Shown one piece after another: positions 27,461 through 36,371 of a stretch of 64,000 nucleotides of DNA; position 1 is the stretch's first letter; every line of letters begins with the position of its first letter. A program made the position numbers and the translations under genes. The notes under the pieces were generated by a model. The model saw only the letters and a program-made list of their open reading frames with translations, did no database searches and had not been told where the DNA came from. This stretch comes from Naasia sp. SYSU D00057 (GTDB lineage: Bacteria > Actinomycetota > Actinomycetes > Actinomycetales > Microbacteriaceae): positions 124,001-188,000 of the forward strand of contig NZ_JAFMSZ010000004.1 in assembly GCF_017916505.1 (NCBI RefSeq). The letters are read 5' to 3'.

Positions 27461-28348
27461 TCAGCCGGCCGGGAGGACGACTCCGGCGGGCGTGCGCTCG
27501 GCGAGCCCGTCGCGCAGCAGGGCCTCGAGCGCCCGTCGCGCCTGTGCGGCGTCGTCCGCCTCGGCGAGGAGCAGCTCCTCGTCCACCGGCACCGTCGCGT
27601 TCCGGAGGAGGGCGAGGATGCGTCCGCGGGCCTGCCGGTCCGAGCCCTCGTACCGCTTCTGCGCGGCCTTCCGCGGTCCCTCGTACTCCGGGTAGCCGGC
27701 GGCTCGCCACGCGCAGAGGTGCGCCACCGGGCACTCGTCGCAGCGCGGCGTCCGCGCGGTGCACACGATCGCGCCGAGCTCCATGACGCCCGCGTTGAAC
27801 GCCCTCGCCTCCGCGCGGGGAAGCGGCAGGTGCTCCGCCATGAGCGCGAGGTCGCGCGTGGTCGACGGCGGCCCCGGCTCCGCCTGGCCGAGCACCGTGC
27901 GCGCCAGCACCCGGCGGACGTTCGTGTCGACCACCGGGTGGCGATGCCCGTACGCGAAGGCCGCGACCGCGCGGGCCGTGTACGGGCCGACGCCGGGCAG
28001 CGCGAGGAGGTCGTCGACCGACTCGGGCACCCGGTTCCCGTGCCGCTCCGCGATGGCCGTCGCGCACGCGTGCAGCGCGAGGGCCCGGCGCGGATAGCCG
28101 AGGCGACCCCAGGCGCGCACCGCCTCCCCGGGCGGCGCGGACGCGAGGTCGGCGGGGGTCGGCCACCGCTCCAGCCACTCGAGCAGGCGGGGGACGACCC
28201 GCACCACGGGCGTCTGCTGGAGCATGAACTCGCTGACGAGCGTGCCCCAGGCGGAGAAGCCCGGCCGCCGCCAGGGCAGGTCGCGGCCGGCGCGCGCGAA
28301 CCAGTCCCGGATCGGGGGCGCGAGCTCTCCCGGAACGGTCACCCGCAC
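27461..28348 (-). CDS. mutY: A/G-specific adenine DNA glycosylase
   Basis: A 295-residue MutY-type glycosylase that removes adenine opposite 8-oxoguanine. The catalytic Glu is in SEFMLQQTPV (40), the helix-hairpin-helix is LPGVGPYTARAV (118-129), the catalytic Asp is in VVDTNVRR (141), and the iron-sulphur cluster cysteines are at about 196, 203, 206 and 212. It is shorter than E. coli MutY and lacks a clear NUDIX-like C-terminal domain. TAGAGT lies directly before this GTG, so a leaderless start at the in-frame GTG at 28342 is quite possible. Confidence 0.93.
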   Translation of the reverse strand: MRVTVPGELAPPIRDWFARAGRDLPWRRPGFSAWGTLVSEFMLQQTPVVRVVPRLLEWLERWPTPADLASAPPGEAVRAWGRLGYPRRALALHACATAIAERHGNRVPESVDDLLALPGVGPYTARAVAAFAYGHRHPVVDTNVRRVLARTVLGQAEPGPPSTTRDLALMAEHLPLPRAEARAFNAGVMELGAIVCTARTPRCDECPVAHLCAWRAAGYPEYEGPRKAAQKRYEGSDRQARGRILALLRNATVPVDEELLLAEADDAAQARRALEALLRDGLAERTPAGVVLPAG

Positions 28349-28400
28349 ACTCTAGGCGGGCGCCCGGCTCCCGGCCGTCCGGCGAGCCTAGGCTGACGGC

Positions 28401-29000
28401 ATGGCGCGATGGGCTCCCGCGAAGGCGGACATCCTCGACGAGCTGGTCGGCGAGATCCAGCACAACTATCCCCGCGGCCGGGTCACGGTGGCGGTCGACG
28501 GCCTCACCGGCTCGGGCACCGGCCCCTTCGCCGACGACCTCGCCGACGCCTTCCGGCGCAGGGGCACCCAGGTCGTGCGCGCATCCATCGCCGACTTCCC
28601 GGCCGCCCTGCCGCAGGGCGACGCCGCGGTTCCCCGCTTCTACGCCGAGGCCCATGACTACGACGCGTTCAAGGACCAGCTGGCGCGCCCCTTCCGCCGC
28701 GAGAAGCCCTTCGCCCTCGTGCCGGGCGGCGATCCTCGGACGCTCGAGGGCGACGCGGTGCTCATCGTCGACGGCGTATTCCTCCTCCGCCCTGAGCTGA
28801 TCGGCTCCTGGAGCTCCACGGTCGTCCTCTTCGTCCCCGCCGACGAGGCGTTCGCCCGAGCAGGCCTCGACCCGTCGTCGATTCGCGCCCAGGCCGAGGA
28901 GCTCTACCTCGACCGGGTGCAGCCCCGCGTCAAGGCGATCGCGAACGTCGACAACACCGATCCCGAGCACCCGCGCCGCACCTTCGCCGACAGCTGCTGA
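28401..29000 (+). CDS. Uridine-kinase-like P-loop protein with a degenerate Walker A
   Basis: A 199-residue protein of the uridine kinase-like P-loop fold. The Walker A position reads GLTGSGTG (34-41): the invariant Lys-Ser/Thr is replaced by Thr-Gly. Other fold features remain: VLIVDGVFLLRPEL (about 116-129) as Walker B, and a late YLDRVQPR segment. It is leaderless (TAGGCT 6 nt before the ATG) and divergent from mutY. Without the lysine it may not hydrolyse ATP; nucleotide binding or another role is possible. Confidence 0.8.
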   Translation: MARWAPAKADILDELVGEIQHNYPRGRVTVAVDGLTGSGTGPFADDLADAFRRRGTQVVRASIADFPAALPQGDAAVPRFYAEAHDYDAFKDQLARPFRREKPFALVPGGDPRTLEGDAVLIVDGVFLLRPELIGSWSSTVVLFVPADEAFARAGLDPSSIRAQAEELYLDRVQPRVKAIANVDNTDPEHPRRTFADSC

Positions 29001-29090
29001 GACCGGCCGTCCCAGCGGGCGAGGTTGCACGCGCGCAACAGCGCGGGACGATGCTCGCCCGCGGGCGATCGGCCTTCGTAGTCTCGTGCC

Positions 29091-31163
29091 ATGGACGCCG
29101 GTGCCCCGCCCCAACCCGCTCTCCACGACCCGCTGGCGGGAGCACCGGACGCCGCCGGCGGGCGAGCGGCGCGCACCACCTCGCGGGCCGGGCTGCCGAA
29201 TCCGGTCACCCGCTTCGTCGGCCGCCCGGACGACCTCGCCGCCGTGTCCGCCGCCCGCAGGGCCGGGCACCGGCTGATCACGCTCGTGGGGCCGGGCGGC
29301 GTCGGCAAGACGCGCCTCGCCCTCGAGGCGGCCAGGGCGTGGACGGGCGATGACGAGCAGTGGTTCGTCGACCTCGTCGCCGCCGCCGCACCCGAGCGGG
29401 TGCTGCCCGTCGTGGCCGACACGATCGGCGCGGTCGGTCACACGCTCGACTCGCTCACGGCGCGCCTCGTCGACCGGCCCACCCTCGTCGTCCTCGACAA
29501 CGCCGAGCACGTGGTCGGGGCGGCGGCCGCCGTGGCGGCGGGCATGCTCGCCCGAAGCAGGGACGTCACGGTGCTCGTCACGAGCCGTGAGCCGCTCCGT
29601 CTGCCCGGCGAGCACGTCGTGACCGTCGCGCCCCTGAACGACCACGACGCTCTCGCCCTCTTCGTGGAGCGGGCCGCCGACGCCCGAGGCGGGGACCTCC
29701 GCGAGGCCGACGAGCTTCTCGCGCGCATCTGCGCATCCGTCGAGGCCATCCCTCTCGCTCTCGAGCTCACCGCCGCCCGGCTCGACGTGCTGAGCGGGGC
29801 GGAGCTCCTCGAGGCCGTGCGTCAGGGCGCCGGCGGAGGAGAGCGCGGCACGGGCGCCGCCCGCCACGACAGTGTCGAGAACGCGGTGCGCTGGAGCATC
29901 GACCTCCTCACGGCGACGCAGCGCGACCTCCTCGTCCAGCTGTCGCGGTTCGCCGGTCCGTTCACCGAGGACGCAGTCCTCGGCATCTGCGACATCGACG
30001 ACGACGACCCCACCGCCGTGCTGCAGCGGCTCGTCGACAAGTCGCTCGTCGCCGTCAGCCGGGGCGACGACGGGGAGCGGCGCCACCGGCTGCTCGACTC
30101 GGTCCGCCGGGTCGCGTCCGCGCTCGACGGCGGCGAGGACGCCTGGTTCGAGCGGCACCGCGCCTGGTTCGCCGACTTCGCCCGCCGCACCGGCCCGCTG
30201 ACCCGGACGGGCAGGGCGCGCGAAGCGAACGCCGCCTTCGACCTGCTGCGGCCGGACCTCCGGCTGGCGCTCGAGAACTCGATCGCGGCGGGCGATCGGG
30301 TGACCGCCGTGACCATCGCCGGCAGCCAGGCGCACCACTTCTTCACGCGCGGGCTGCTCTTCGACGGCATGCGCAGCATCGATCGCGCCCTCGACGTGCC
30401 AGGGCGGCTGCCGCCGCTGCTCGAGGCGGAGACCGCGATCGGCCTGATGGTGCTGACCTATCAGACCGGGGACGCGCAGCGCACCTTCGAGCTGCTCGAG
30501 CGCGCGTTCGAACGCGGCGTCGCCGCGGGGGACAGCACCGTGCCCGCGGTGGCGCTCGCGCGCACCGCCTACGCGCGGTCCATCTTCGGCGAGCCGGAGG
30601 CCGCCAGGGCCTCGATGGCGGAGGCGAAGGCCTACGCCGACCGGGCGGAGGACTGGGCGAAGGCCGAGTTCCTCATGTGTCAGGGCCAGATGCTCCGCGC
30701 CCTCGGCGAGGGGGAGGAGGCCCTCGCGAGCCTCTACGCCTCCTACGAGCTGTCGCTGCGCCTCGGCTACTGGTGGATGGCCGCCTCCGCCAGCTACGTC
30801 GCCGCGAAGGTGCTCACCGACCGGGGCAGGGCCGAGGATGCCGTTGCGGAGCTGCGGCGCTCGATCGGCCTCGCCGCCGATGCCCAGGACGGCGCCTCGA
30901 TGCTCGCGGGCTTCCACCAGGCGGCGGGCGTGTGCGCCCTGATCGGCCGGCACCGCGACGGCGCCCGCATCTTCGGCGCGGTCGACCGGCTCGGCGTCCG
31001 CTACGGCTACAACCCCGTCACCGCCGAGGGGGAGGAGGCGCGTGGCCACCGCGACCGTGTCGCGGCCGGGATGACGGCCGAGGAGTACGAGCGCGAGTGC
31101 CGCCGCGGGGCCGACCTCGGCTTCGACGACCTCTTCGCGATCCTCGACACCCTCCCCGGCTGA
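29091..31163 (+). CDS. STAND-family ATPase with TPR-like helices, no DNA-binding domain
   Basis: A 690-residue protein resembling the ATPase part of AfsR/LuxR-type regulators. Walker A is GPGGVGKT (67-74), Walker B LVVLDNAEHV (132-141), followed by NB-ARC-like helices (PLALELTAARLDVL) and a C-terminal half of TPR-like helices. Neither a BTAD/OmpR N-terminal domain nor a LuxR helix-turn-helix at the C-terminus is visible. It is leaderless (TAGTCT 6 nt before the ATG). It is probably a ligand- or partner-sensing switch; a role in signalling or defence is open. Confidence 0.82.
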   Translation: MDAGAPPQPALHDPLAGAPDAAGGRAARTTSRAGLPNPVTRFVGRPDDLAAVSAARRAGHRLITLVGPGGVGKTRLALEAARAWTGDDEQWFVDLVAAAAPERVLPVVADTIGAVGHTLDSLTARLVDRPTLVVLDNAEHVVGAAAAVAAGMLARSRDVTVLVTSREPLRLPGEHVVTVAPLNDHDALALFVERAADARGGDLREADELLARICASVEAIPLALELTAARLDVLSGAELLEAVRQGAGGGERGTGAARHDSVENAVRWSIDLLTATQRDLLVQLSRFAGPFTEDAVLGICDIDDDDPTAVLQRLVDKSLVAVSRGDDGERRHRLLDSVRRVASALDGGEDAWFERHRAWFADFARRTGPLTRTGRAREANAAFDLLRPDLRLALENSIAAGDRVTAVTIAGSQAHHFFTRGLLFDGMRSIDRALDVPGRLPPLLEAETAIGLMVLTYQTGDAQRTFELLERAFERGVAAGDSTVPAVALARTAYARSIFGEPEAARASMAEAKAYADRAEDWAKAEFLMCQGQMLRALGEGEEALASLYASYELSLRLGYWWMAASASYVAAKVLTDRGRAEDAVAELRRSIGLAADAQDGASMLAGFHQAAGVCALIGRHRDGARIFGAVDRLGVRYGYNPVTAEGEEARGHRDRVAAGMTAEEYERECRRGADLGFDDLFAILDTLPG

Positions 31164-31197
31164 CGCCACCGCTCCCGGCGCCCGCACCGCCGCCGCT

Positions 31198-31253
31198 GCG
31201 ACCGAACGGACATGCTGCAACCGCGTGCCGTTGCAGAACGTCCGTTCGGTTGC
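31198..31253. terminator. Long palindrome between convergent genes
   Basis: GCGACCGAACGGAC (31198-31211) pairs with GTCCGTTCGGTTGC (31240-31253) with one wobble, continuing inward through TGCAAC/GTTGCA around a loop at 31222-31229. It lies between the STAND gene and panE, where a bidirectional terminator is expected. Confidence 0.65.
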
Positions 31254-31270
31254 AAGCGCGCGGCCGGCGC

Positions 31271-31317
31271 CGCGGGTCAGGGGACGCGGGTCAGGGGACG
31301 CGGGTCAGGGGACGCGG
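31271..31317. repeat. 14-bp tandem repeat over the panE stop codon
   Basis: CGCGGGTCAGGGGA occurs three times plus a partial fourth. Each unit contains TCA, the complement of the panE stop codon; the actual stop is in the last full unit (31305-31307). The extra copies lie just beyond the gene end. Confidence 0.8.
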
Positions 31318-32279
31318 CGGAGGACCTCGGCGGGCGGGAGGAAGCGGCCCGCCGACTCCACCTCGTGCACGAGCTCGGTGAGTGCGGCGTTCACCGGCGC
31401 GGTGCGGCCGAGCCGCGCGGCCTCGGCCGCGACCGCACCGTTCAGGTAGTCGATCTCCGTGCGCTGGCCGCGGCGGATGCTCTGAAGCGTCGAGCCCGGG
31501 TTGGGGACGGAGCCCATCCGGCGTGCCATCAGCCGGGGGAGCAGCTCCGCCGCACCAGCGGGCACGGACGCGACGACGCGCAGCAGCGGGGCGCTGAGGC
31601 CGCTCATCCGGCCGAACCGGATGCCCGCCGCGGCGCCGGTGCGCACCGTCTCCTGAATCGAGCGGGCGAGGAGGCGGCGGAGCCCGGGATCGGCGACGAC
31701 CTCCTGCACGCTGAGTCCCGTGATCGCCGGAAGGGCGTTCACCTGGTTGACCACCAGCTTCGTCCACTGCATCCCGACGAGATCGGCGACCGCGGTCGTC
31801 GGCAGCGCGGCGGACAGGGCGGCGACCACCGGATCCGCCGCGTCGGTCGGCCCGATGTGCAGGGCGCCGGGGGCGGTGATCAGCACCTCGCCGGGCGCGA
31901 CGAGGGACGCCGCGAAGAGCGCCAGCCCGCCGAGCACGCGGGACTCCGGCAGCAGCCGCTCGGCGGCCGTGACCCCCTCGAGCCCGTTCTGCACCACCAC
32001 GACGGTCGCGCCGGCACACGCGTCCGCGCTCGCCGCGATCGCGGCGGGCGCATCCATCGCCTTCGTCGTGACGAGGACGAGATCCTGCGCCTGCAGCCGG
32101 TCCGCCACGGCCACCCGGGCGGTGGAGTCGCCCCACGCGCCGGTGAGGCGGATGCCGCGCGCGGCGATCGCGCCGACGGCCTCGCCCCGGGCGGTGACGG
32201 CGACCTCGTGGCCCTCCCGGTCGAGCAGGGCGGCGAGAGCGCCGCCGACGGCGCCCGCCCCGAGAACGCCCACCCGCAC
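31305..32279 (-). CDS. panE: 2-dehydropantoate 2-reductase (ketopantoate reductase)
   Basis: A 324-residue NADPH-dependent reductase of the PanE/ApbA family, making pantoate for coenzyme A. The Rossmann loop is GVLGAGAVGGAL (4-15), the likely catalytic Lys is in MQWTKLVVNQVNAL (near 174), and QRTEIDYLNG (near 275-284) is the conserved C-terminal motif. Some family members reduce other 2-keto acids. The gene is leaderless (TAGGAT 6 nt before the GTG). The stop codon lies in a 14-bp tandem repeat. Confidence 0.9.
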   Translation of the reverse strand: MRVGVLGAGAVGGALAALLDREGHEVAVTARGEAVGAIAARGIRLTGAWGDSTARVAVADRLQAQDLVLVTTKAMDAPAAIAASADACAGATVVVVQNGLEGVTAAERLLPESRVLGGLALFAASLVAPGEVLITAPGALHIGPTDAADPVVAALSAALPTTAVADLVGMQWTKLVVNQVNALPAITGLSVQEVVADPGLRRLLARSIQETVRTGAAAGIRFGRMSGLSAPLLRVVASVPAGAAELLPRLMARRMGSVPNPGSTLQSIRRGQRTEIDYLNGAVAAEAARLGRTAPVNAALTELVHEVESAGRFLPPAEVLRRVP

Positions 32280-32332
32280 GGGCCGATCCTAGCCGCGCGC
32301 CCGCGCCCGCCCGCCGCTGTAGAGTGCGAAGC

Positions 32333-33271
32333 ATGCCGGGCCCGCACGACTCCGCTGCGGAGGCCGCCCCGAACGGCATCCTGCTCGTCGACAAGCCGGA
32401 GGGCATCACGAGCCACGGCGTCGTCGCGCGCACCCGCCGCGCCTACGGCACCCGCAAGGTCGGCCACGCCGGCACCCTCGACCCGATGGCGACCGGCCTG
32501 CTGCTGCTCGGCCTCGGCCAGTCCACACGACTGCTCACCTACCTCGTGGGGCTCGACAAGGTCTACACGGCGACGATCCGGCTCGGCCGCGCCACCACCA
32601 CCGACGACCGCGAGGGGGAGCCCCTCGGCGCGGCCGCCGATGCGCGCGACGTCGCTCCGGACGCGATCGCGGCCGCCATGGCGGAGCTGACCGGGCCGAT
32701 CCAGCAGGTGCCGAGCTCCGTCAGCGCCATCAAGGTCGACGGCAAGCGCAGCTACGCCAGGGTCCGCGCCGGCGAGGACGTGGAGCTGCCCGCCCGGCCC
32801 GTCACCGTGTCCGAGTTCGCGCTGCTCGACCGGCGCATCCCGGAGGGCGCGGACGGCGCGCTCGACCTCGACGTGCGGGTGGCCTGCTCGTCCGGCACCT
32901 ACATCCGCGCCCTCGCCCGCGACCTCGGCGCGGCGCTCGGGGTCGGCGGCCACCTGACCGCCCTGCGGCGGGCCGCGGTCGGGCCGTTCGCGGTCGAGGA
33001 CGCCACCCCGGTCGACGACCTCGGCGCCGACCGCCCGCCGACGGCACCCGCGGACGTGGCCGGGCGGCTCTTCCCGACCCTAGCCCTCGACGAGTCCGCC
33101 GCGACCGACCTCGGCAACGGCAAGCGCATCCCGGTCGACCTCCCGGACGGCGCACCCATCGCCGCCGTCGCACCGGACGGCCGGCTCGTCGCCCTCGTCG
33201 AGGTCGCAGGCGGGCGGGCGCGGGTGCTCGTCGTCTTCCCCTCGTCCCCGACCACGGAGGCCGCTCGATGA
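32333..33271 (+). CDS. truB: tRNA pseudouridine(55) synthase
   Basis: A 312-residue TruB that makes pseudouridine 55 in the tRNA T-loop. The catalytic Asp is in GHAGTLDPMATG (Asp50), and other motifs are GILLVDKPEGITSH and SGTYIRALARDLG. The start is fixed by the leaderless -10 box TAGAGT (32320-32325) 7 nt before the ATG. In many bacteria truB directly follows rbfA; here mutY, the kinase-like gene, the STAND gene and panE lie between. Its stop overlaps the next gene. Confidence 0.97.
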   Translation: MPGPHDSAAEAAPNGILLVDKPEGITSHGVVARTRRAYGTRKVGHAGTLDPMATGLLLLGLGQSTRLLTYLVGLDKVYTATIRLGRATTTDDREGEPLGAAADARDVAPDAIAAAMAELTGPIQQVPSSVSAIKVDGKRSYARVRAGEDVELPARPVTVSEFALLDRRIPEGADGALDLDVRVACSSGTYIRALARDLGAALGVGGHLTALRRAAVGPFAVEDATPVDDLGADRPPTAPADVAGRLFPTLALDESAATDLGNGKRIPVDLPDGAPIAAVAPDGRLVALVEVAGGRARVLVVFPSSPTTEAAR

Positions 33272-33636
33272 TCCTCTGGTTCACGATCCTGCAGATCGCG
33301 ATCGCGGTGCTCGCGGGCGTCCTCGCGGTGGCGGTCGGCCTCGCGAAGAAGCCGCCATCCGACCTGACGCTCGGGGGAGCCGCACTCGTCGGCGTGCTGC
33401 TGATCGCCCAGGTGGTGGTCGCGATCGTCGCGCCCCTCAGCGGCAACCCGCCCACCGGCAACCCGTACGAGTTCTGGGCCTACCTGATCAGCGCCGTCAT
33501 CCTGCCGCCGGTCGCCATCCTGTGGGCGCTCCTGGAGCGCAGCAACTGGAGCACCGTGGTCGTCGGGGTCGCCTGCCTCGCCATCGCCATCATGCTGTGG
33601 CGCATGTACGTCATCTGGACCATCCAGTCCGCCTGA
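33268..33636 (+). CDS. Small membrane protein between truB and ribF
   Basis: A 122-residue hydrophobic protein with four predicted membrane helices (about 3-25, 33-56, 67-88, 94-115). No known motif is recognised. Its ATG overlaps the truB stop (ATGA), so it is co-translated. Small membrane proteins of this kind occur between truB and ribF in relatives, but no function is known to me. Confidence 0.8.
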   Translation: MILWFTILQIAIAVLAGVLAVAVGLAKKPPSDLTLGGAALVGVLLIAQVVVAIVAPLSGNPPTGNPYEFWAYLISAVILPPVAILWALLERSNWSTVVVGVACLAIAIMLWRMYVIWTIQSA

Positions 33637-33715
33637 TCGCCTCGCTCTGATCGTCCCCACCCGATCGCCGGAACGGGGACGAGTCACCCCTCCGGTGCGG
33701 GATAATCGGAGGGCC

Positions 33716-34153
33716 ATGACCTCTCGCACGTCCGCCCCTCCCGTCCGGCGGCGGCGCATCAGCGGCGTCGGCCTCGTCCTCGTCGCGGTCTACGGCATCC
33801 TCGCGCTCGCCGCGACCGGCCGCTCCACGGTGCAGATCCTCACCGACTTCTCCGAGGCCCCGCTCGCCTACACGCTGTCCGCGGTCGCCGCCGTCGTCTA
33901 CATCCTCGCGACCGTCGCCCTCGTGGCGCGCGGCGTGCTCTGGTACCGGATCGCGTGGATCACGATCGCGTTCGAGCTGCTCTTCGTGCTCACCGTCGGC
34001 ACGCTGAGCGTCGTCGATGCGGCGCTCTTCCCGCGCGACACCGTCTGGTCCTACTACGGGCTCGGCTACCTGCTCGTCCCGCTCGTGCTGCCCGTGCTCG
34101 GCATGCTCTGGCTGTCCCGGCACCGCCCGGGAGCGGAGAAGGTCGAGTCGTGA
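33716..34153 (+). CDS. Small four-helix membrane protein
   Basis: A 145-residue protein with four hydrophobic helices (about 20-38, 53-77, 82-105, 115-135) and a basic N-terminal tail. GATAAT at 33701-33706 could be its -10 box, with GGAGGG close before the ATG. Its stop overlaps the ribF start by 4 nt. Function unknown. Confidence 0.78.
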   Translation: MTSRTSAPPVRRRRISGVGLVLVAVYGILALAATGRSTVQILTDFSEAPLAYTLSAVAAVVYILATVALVARGVLWYRIAWITIAFELLFVLTVGTLSVVDAALFPRDTVWSYYGLGYLLVPLVLPVLGMLWLSRHRPGAEKVES

Positions 34154-35127
34154 TCATCGCCCGCTCGCTCGACCGGATCCCCGACGAGGTCCGGCCGAGC
34201 GCGGTGACGATCGGCAAGTTCGACGGCGTCCACGCCGGCCACCGTGCCGTGCTCGCCGAGCTGCTCGCCGCGTCGGAGCAGCGTAGCCTCACGCCCGTCG
34301 TCGTCACCTTCGACCGCAACCCTCTCGCCGTGCTCCGCCCGGAGGCGTGCCCCGAGAACCTCGTCAGCCTGGGGCAGAAGCTCGAGCTGCTGGAGGAGGC
34401 CGGGGTCGCCGCCACCGTCGTGCTCGAGTTCACGCGCGAGCTCGCGGCCTGGACGGCCGAGGAGTTCGCCGAGCGCGTGCTCGCGACCGCCCTCGAGGCC
34501 CGGCTCGTGCTGGTCGGCGCCGACTTCCGCTTCGGCGCGCGCGGCGCCGGAACCGTCGACACGCTCCGTGAGCTGGGCGCCGTGCACGGCTTCGAGGTGC
34601 AGGTCGTCGGCGACGTGCTCGCCGACGGCGGCCGCGCGTCCTCCAGCCGCATCCGCCGGCTCCTGGACGAGGGCGACGTCGAGCACGCCGCGCTCCTGCT
34701 CGGCCGGGCGCCCACGGTGCGCGGCGAGGTGGTGCGGGGGCTGCAGCGCGGCCGCGAGCTCGGCTATCCGACCGCCAACCTCGCCGCCGAGTCGGAGGGC
34801 CTCGCCCCCGGCGACGGGGTGTACGCCGGCTGGCTCACCGACTCCTCGGCGCCCGGCACGCCCCGCTACCCGGCCGCGATCTCGGTCGGCAGCAACCCGA
34901 CGTTCGACGACGTGACGCGCAAGACGGTGGAGGCCTACGTCCTCGACGAGGACCTCGACCTGTACGGGCATCACGTCGAGGTCGAGTTCACCCGGCGGCT
35001 CCGCGGCATGGTCGCCTACGCGGGCGTCGAGCCGCTCATCGCGCAGATGGGGCAGGACGTCGCGGAGGCCCGGCAGCTGCTCGGCGCTCCCGCCCCGGAC
35101 GGGCGCGGATCGAGCACCGGCGGGTGA
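34150..35127 (+). CDS. ribF: Bifunctional riboflavin kinase / FAD synthetase
   Basis: A 325-residue RibF that converts riboflavin to FMN and FAD. The N-terminal nucleotidyltransferase domain has AVTIGKFDGVHAGHRAVL (with the GxHxGH-like HAGH) and VVVTFDRNP, then SSSRIRRLL; the C-terminal flavokinase domain has RGRELGYPTANLA and SVGSNPTF. The GTG start overlaps the preceding stop. truB-ribF proximity is conserved in bacteria. The MFS transporter follows with a 4-nt overlap. Confidence 0.96.
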   Translation: MIIARSLDRIPDEVRPSAVTIGKFDGVHAGHRAVLAELLAASEQRSLTPVVVTFDRNPLAVLRPEACPENLVSLGQKLELLEEAGVAATVVLEFTRELAAWTAEEFAERVLATALEARLVLVGADFRFGARGAGTVDTLRELGAVHGFEVQVVGDVLADGGRASSSRIRRLLDEGDVEHAALLLGRAPTVRGEVVRGLQRGRELGYPTANLAAESEGLAPGDGVYAGWLTDSSAPGTPRYPAAISVGSNPTFDDVTRKTVEAYVLDEDLDLYGHHVEVEFTRRLRGMVAYAGVEPLIAQMGQDVAEARQLLGAPAPDGRGSSTGG

Positions 35128-36371
35128 CCGCGGCTCCTCTCCCCGTGCGGACCGGGCGCATCCTCGCTCTCGTCTGCATCGTCCTGCTTGCGCTCAACCT
35201 GCGCACGGCGGTCGCGTCGCTCTCACCGGTGTTCGACGAGATCGACGCGGACATCCCGCTGTCGAGTGTCGCGATCGGCGTGCTCGGGACGCTGCCCCCG
35301 ATCTGCTTCGCGGTCTTCGGCCTGCTCGCGCCCGCGATCGGCCGGCGCATCGGCCTCGACACGGGCATCCTGCTCTCCGCGGTGGTCATGACGGTCGGCC
35401 ACCTCGTGCGCGGCTTCGCGCCCGACTACTCGGTGCTGTTGATCGGCAGCGTCCTCGCGCTCGCGGGCGTCGGTGTCGGCAACGTGCTGCTGCCGCCCGC
35501 CGTGAAGCGCTACTTCCCGGAGCGGATCGGCGCGCTGACCGCGCTGACGAGCGCCCTGCTGGCGATGAGCGCCGCGGTGCCGCCCCTGATCTCGGCGCCG
35601 CTCGCCACGTCGGCAGGCTGGCGCACGGACCTCGCGGTGTGGGGCCTCATCGCGATCACCGCCGTCGTGCCCTGGGTCGTGCTGTGGCTGCGGGAGCGCC
35701 GTGTCCGCTCCGCCGCCGCTCTCGGCGACGATCCGGAGGTGGAGGAGCCTGCGCTGCTCGGCCGCACCTGGCGATCGCCGGTCGCGTGGTCGACGGCCAC
35801 CGTGTTCGCCGCCTCCAGCTTCAACGCCTACGCCATGTTCGCCTGGCTGCCGCAGATCCTCGTCGACACCGCGGGCACCGACGCGTTCACCGCGGGCGCC
35901 CTCCTCTCCCTCTACGCGATCGTGGGCTTCCCCGCGGGGATCCTCGTGCCGCTGCTCGCGGTCCGGATGCGCAACACCGGCCTCCTCGTCTACGCCGGTG
36001 TCGCGTTCTTCCTGATCGGCTACGGCGGCCTCCTGCTCGTGCCCGGCACGGCCACCTGGCTCTGGGTCAGCGCAGCCGGACTCGGGCCGCTCCTGTTCCC
36101 GCTCGCGATGGTGCTCATCAACCTGCGGACCCGGACGCACCAGGGGTCCGCGGCGCTCAGCGGCTTCACCCAGGGCGTCGGCTACACGGTCGGCGCGACC
36201 GGTCCGCTGCTGCTCGGTCTGCTGCACCAGGGAACCGGGTCGTGGACTCCGCCGCTGCTGCTCGTCACCGCGATGGGCGTCGCGGCGATCCCCGCGGGCA
36301 TCGCCCTGACGCGCCCGCGCATGCTCGAGGACGATCTCGCGGGGGACGCCCTGCCGAAGGGGAGCCGATGA
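35124..36371 (+). CDS. MFS transporter, CynX/NimT type
   Basis: A 415-residue major facilitator protein with about 12 hydrophobic helices. The N-terminal segment LALNLRTAVASLSPVFDEI is characteristic of the CynX/NimT (cyanate/nitroimidazole) subgroup. The substrate is uncertain. It is coupled to ribF upstream (GTGA overlap) and to the nucleoside hydrolase downstream (ATGA), so it may move a nucleoside-related compound, which is inference from context only. Confidence 0.85.
   Translation: MTAAPLPVRTGRILALVCIVLLALNLRTAVASLSPVFDEIDADIPLSSVAIGVLGTLPPICFAVFGLLAPAIGRRIGLDTGILLSAVVMTVGHLVRGFAPDYSVLLIGSVLALAGVGVGNVLLPPAVKRYFPERIGALTALTSALLAMSAAVPPLISAPLATSAGWRTDLAVWGLIAITAVVPWVVLWLRERRVRSAAALGDDPEVEEPALLGRTWRSPVAWSTATVFAASSFNAYAMFAWLPQILVDTAGTDAFTAGALLSLYAIVGFPAGILVPLLAVRMRNTGLLVYAGVAFFLIGYGGLLLVPGTATWLWVSAAGLGPLLFPLAMVLINLRTRTHQGSAALSGFTQGVGYTVGATGPLLLGLLHQGTGSWTPPLLLVTAMGVAAIPAGIALTRPRMLEDDLAGDALPKGSR

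Noticed and set aside
28341-28400. Riboswitch or structured leader between mutY and the P-loop gene
   Set aside because: The divergent gap is only about 50 bp and both genes appear leaderless.
26916-31220. Very long open frame (over 1400 codons) on the minus strand
   Set aside because: It is antisense to rbfA, the P-loop gene and the STAND gene and runs through mutY in another frame. Its Arg/Ala/Gly-rich content is the usual by-product of extreme GC in third positions.
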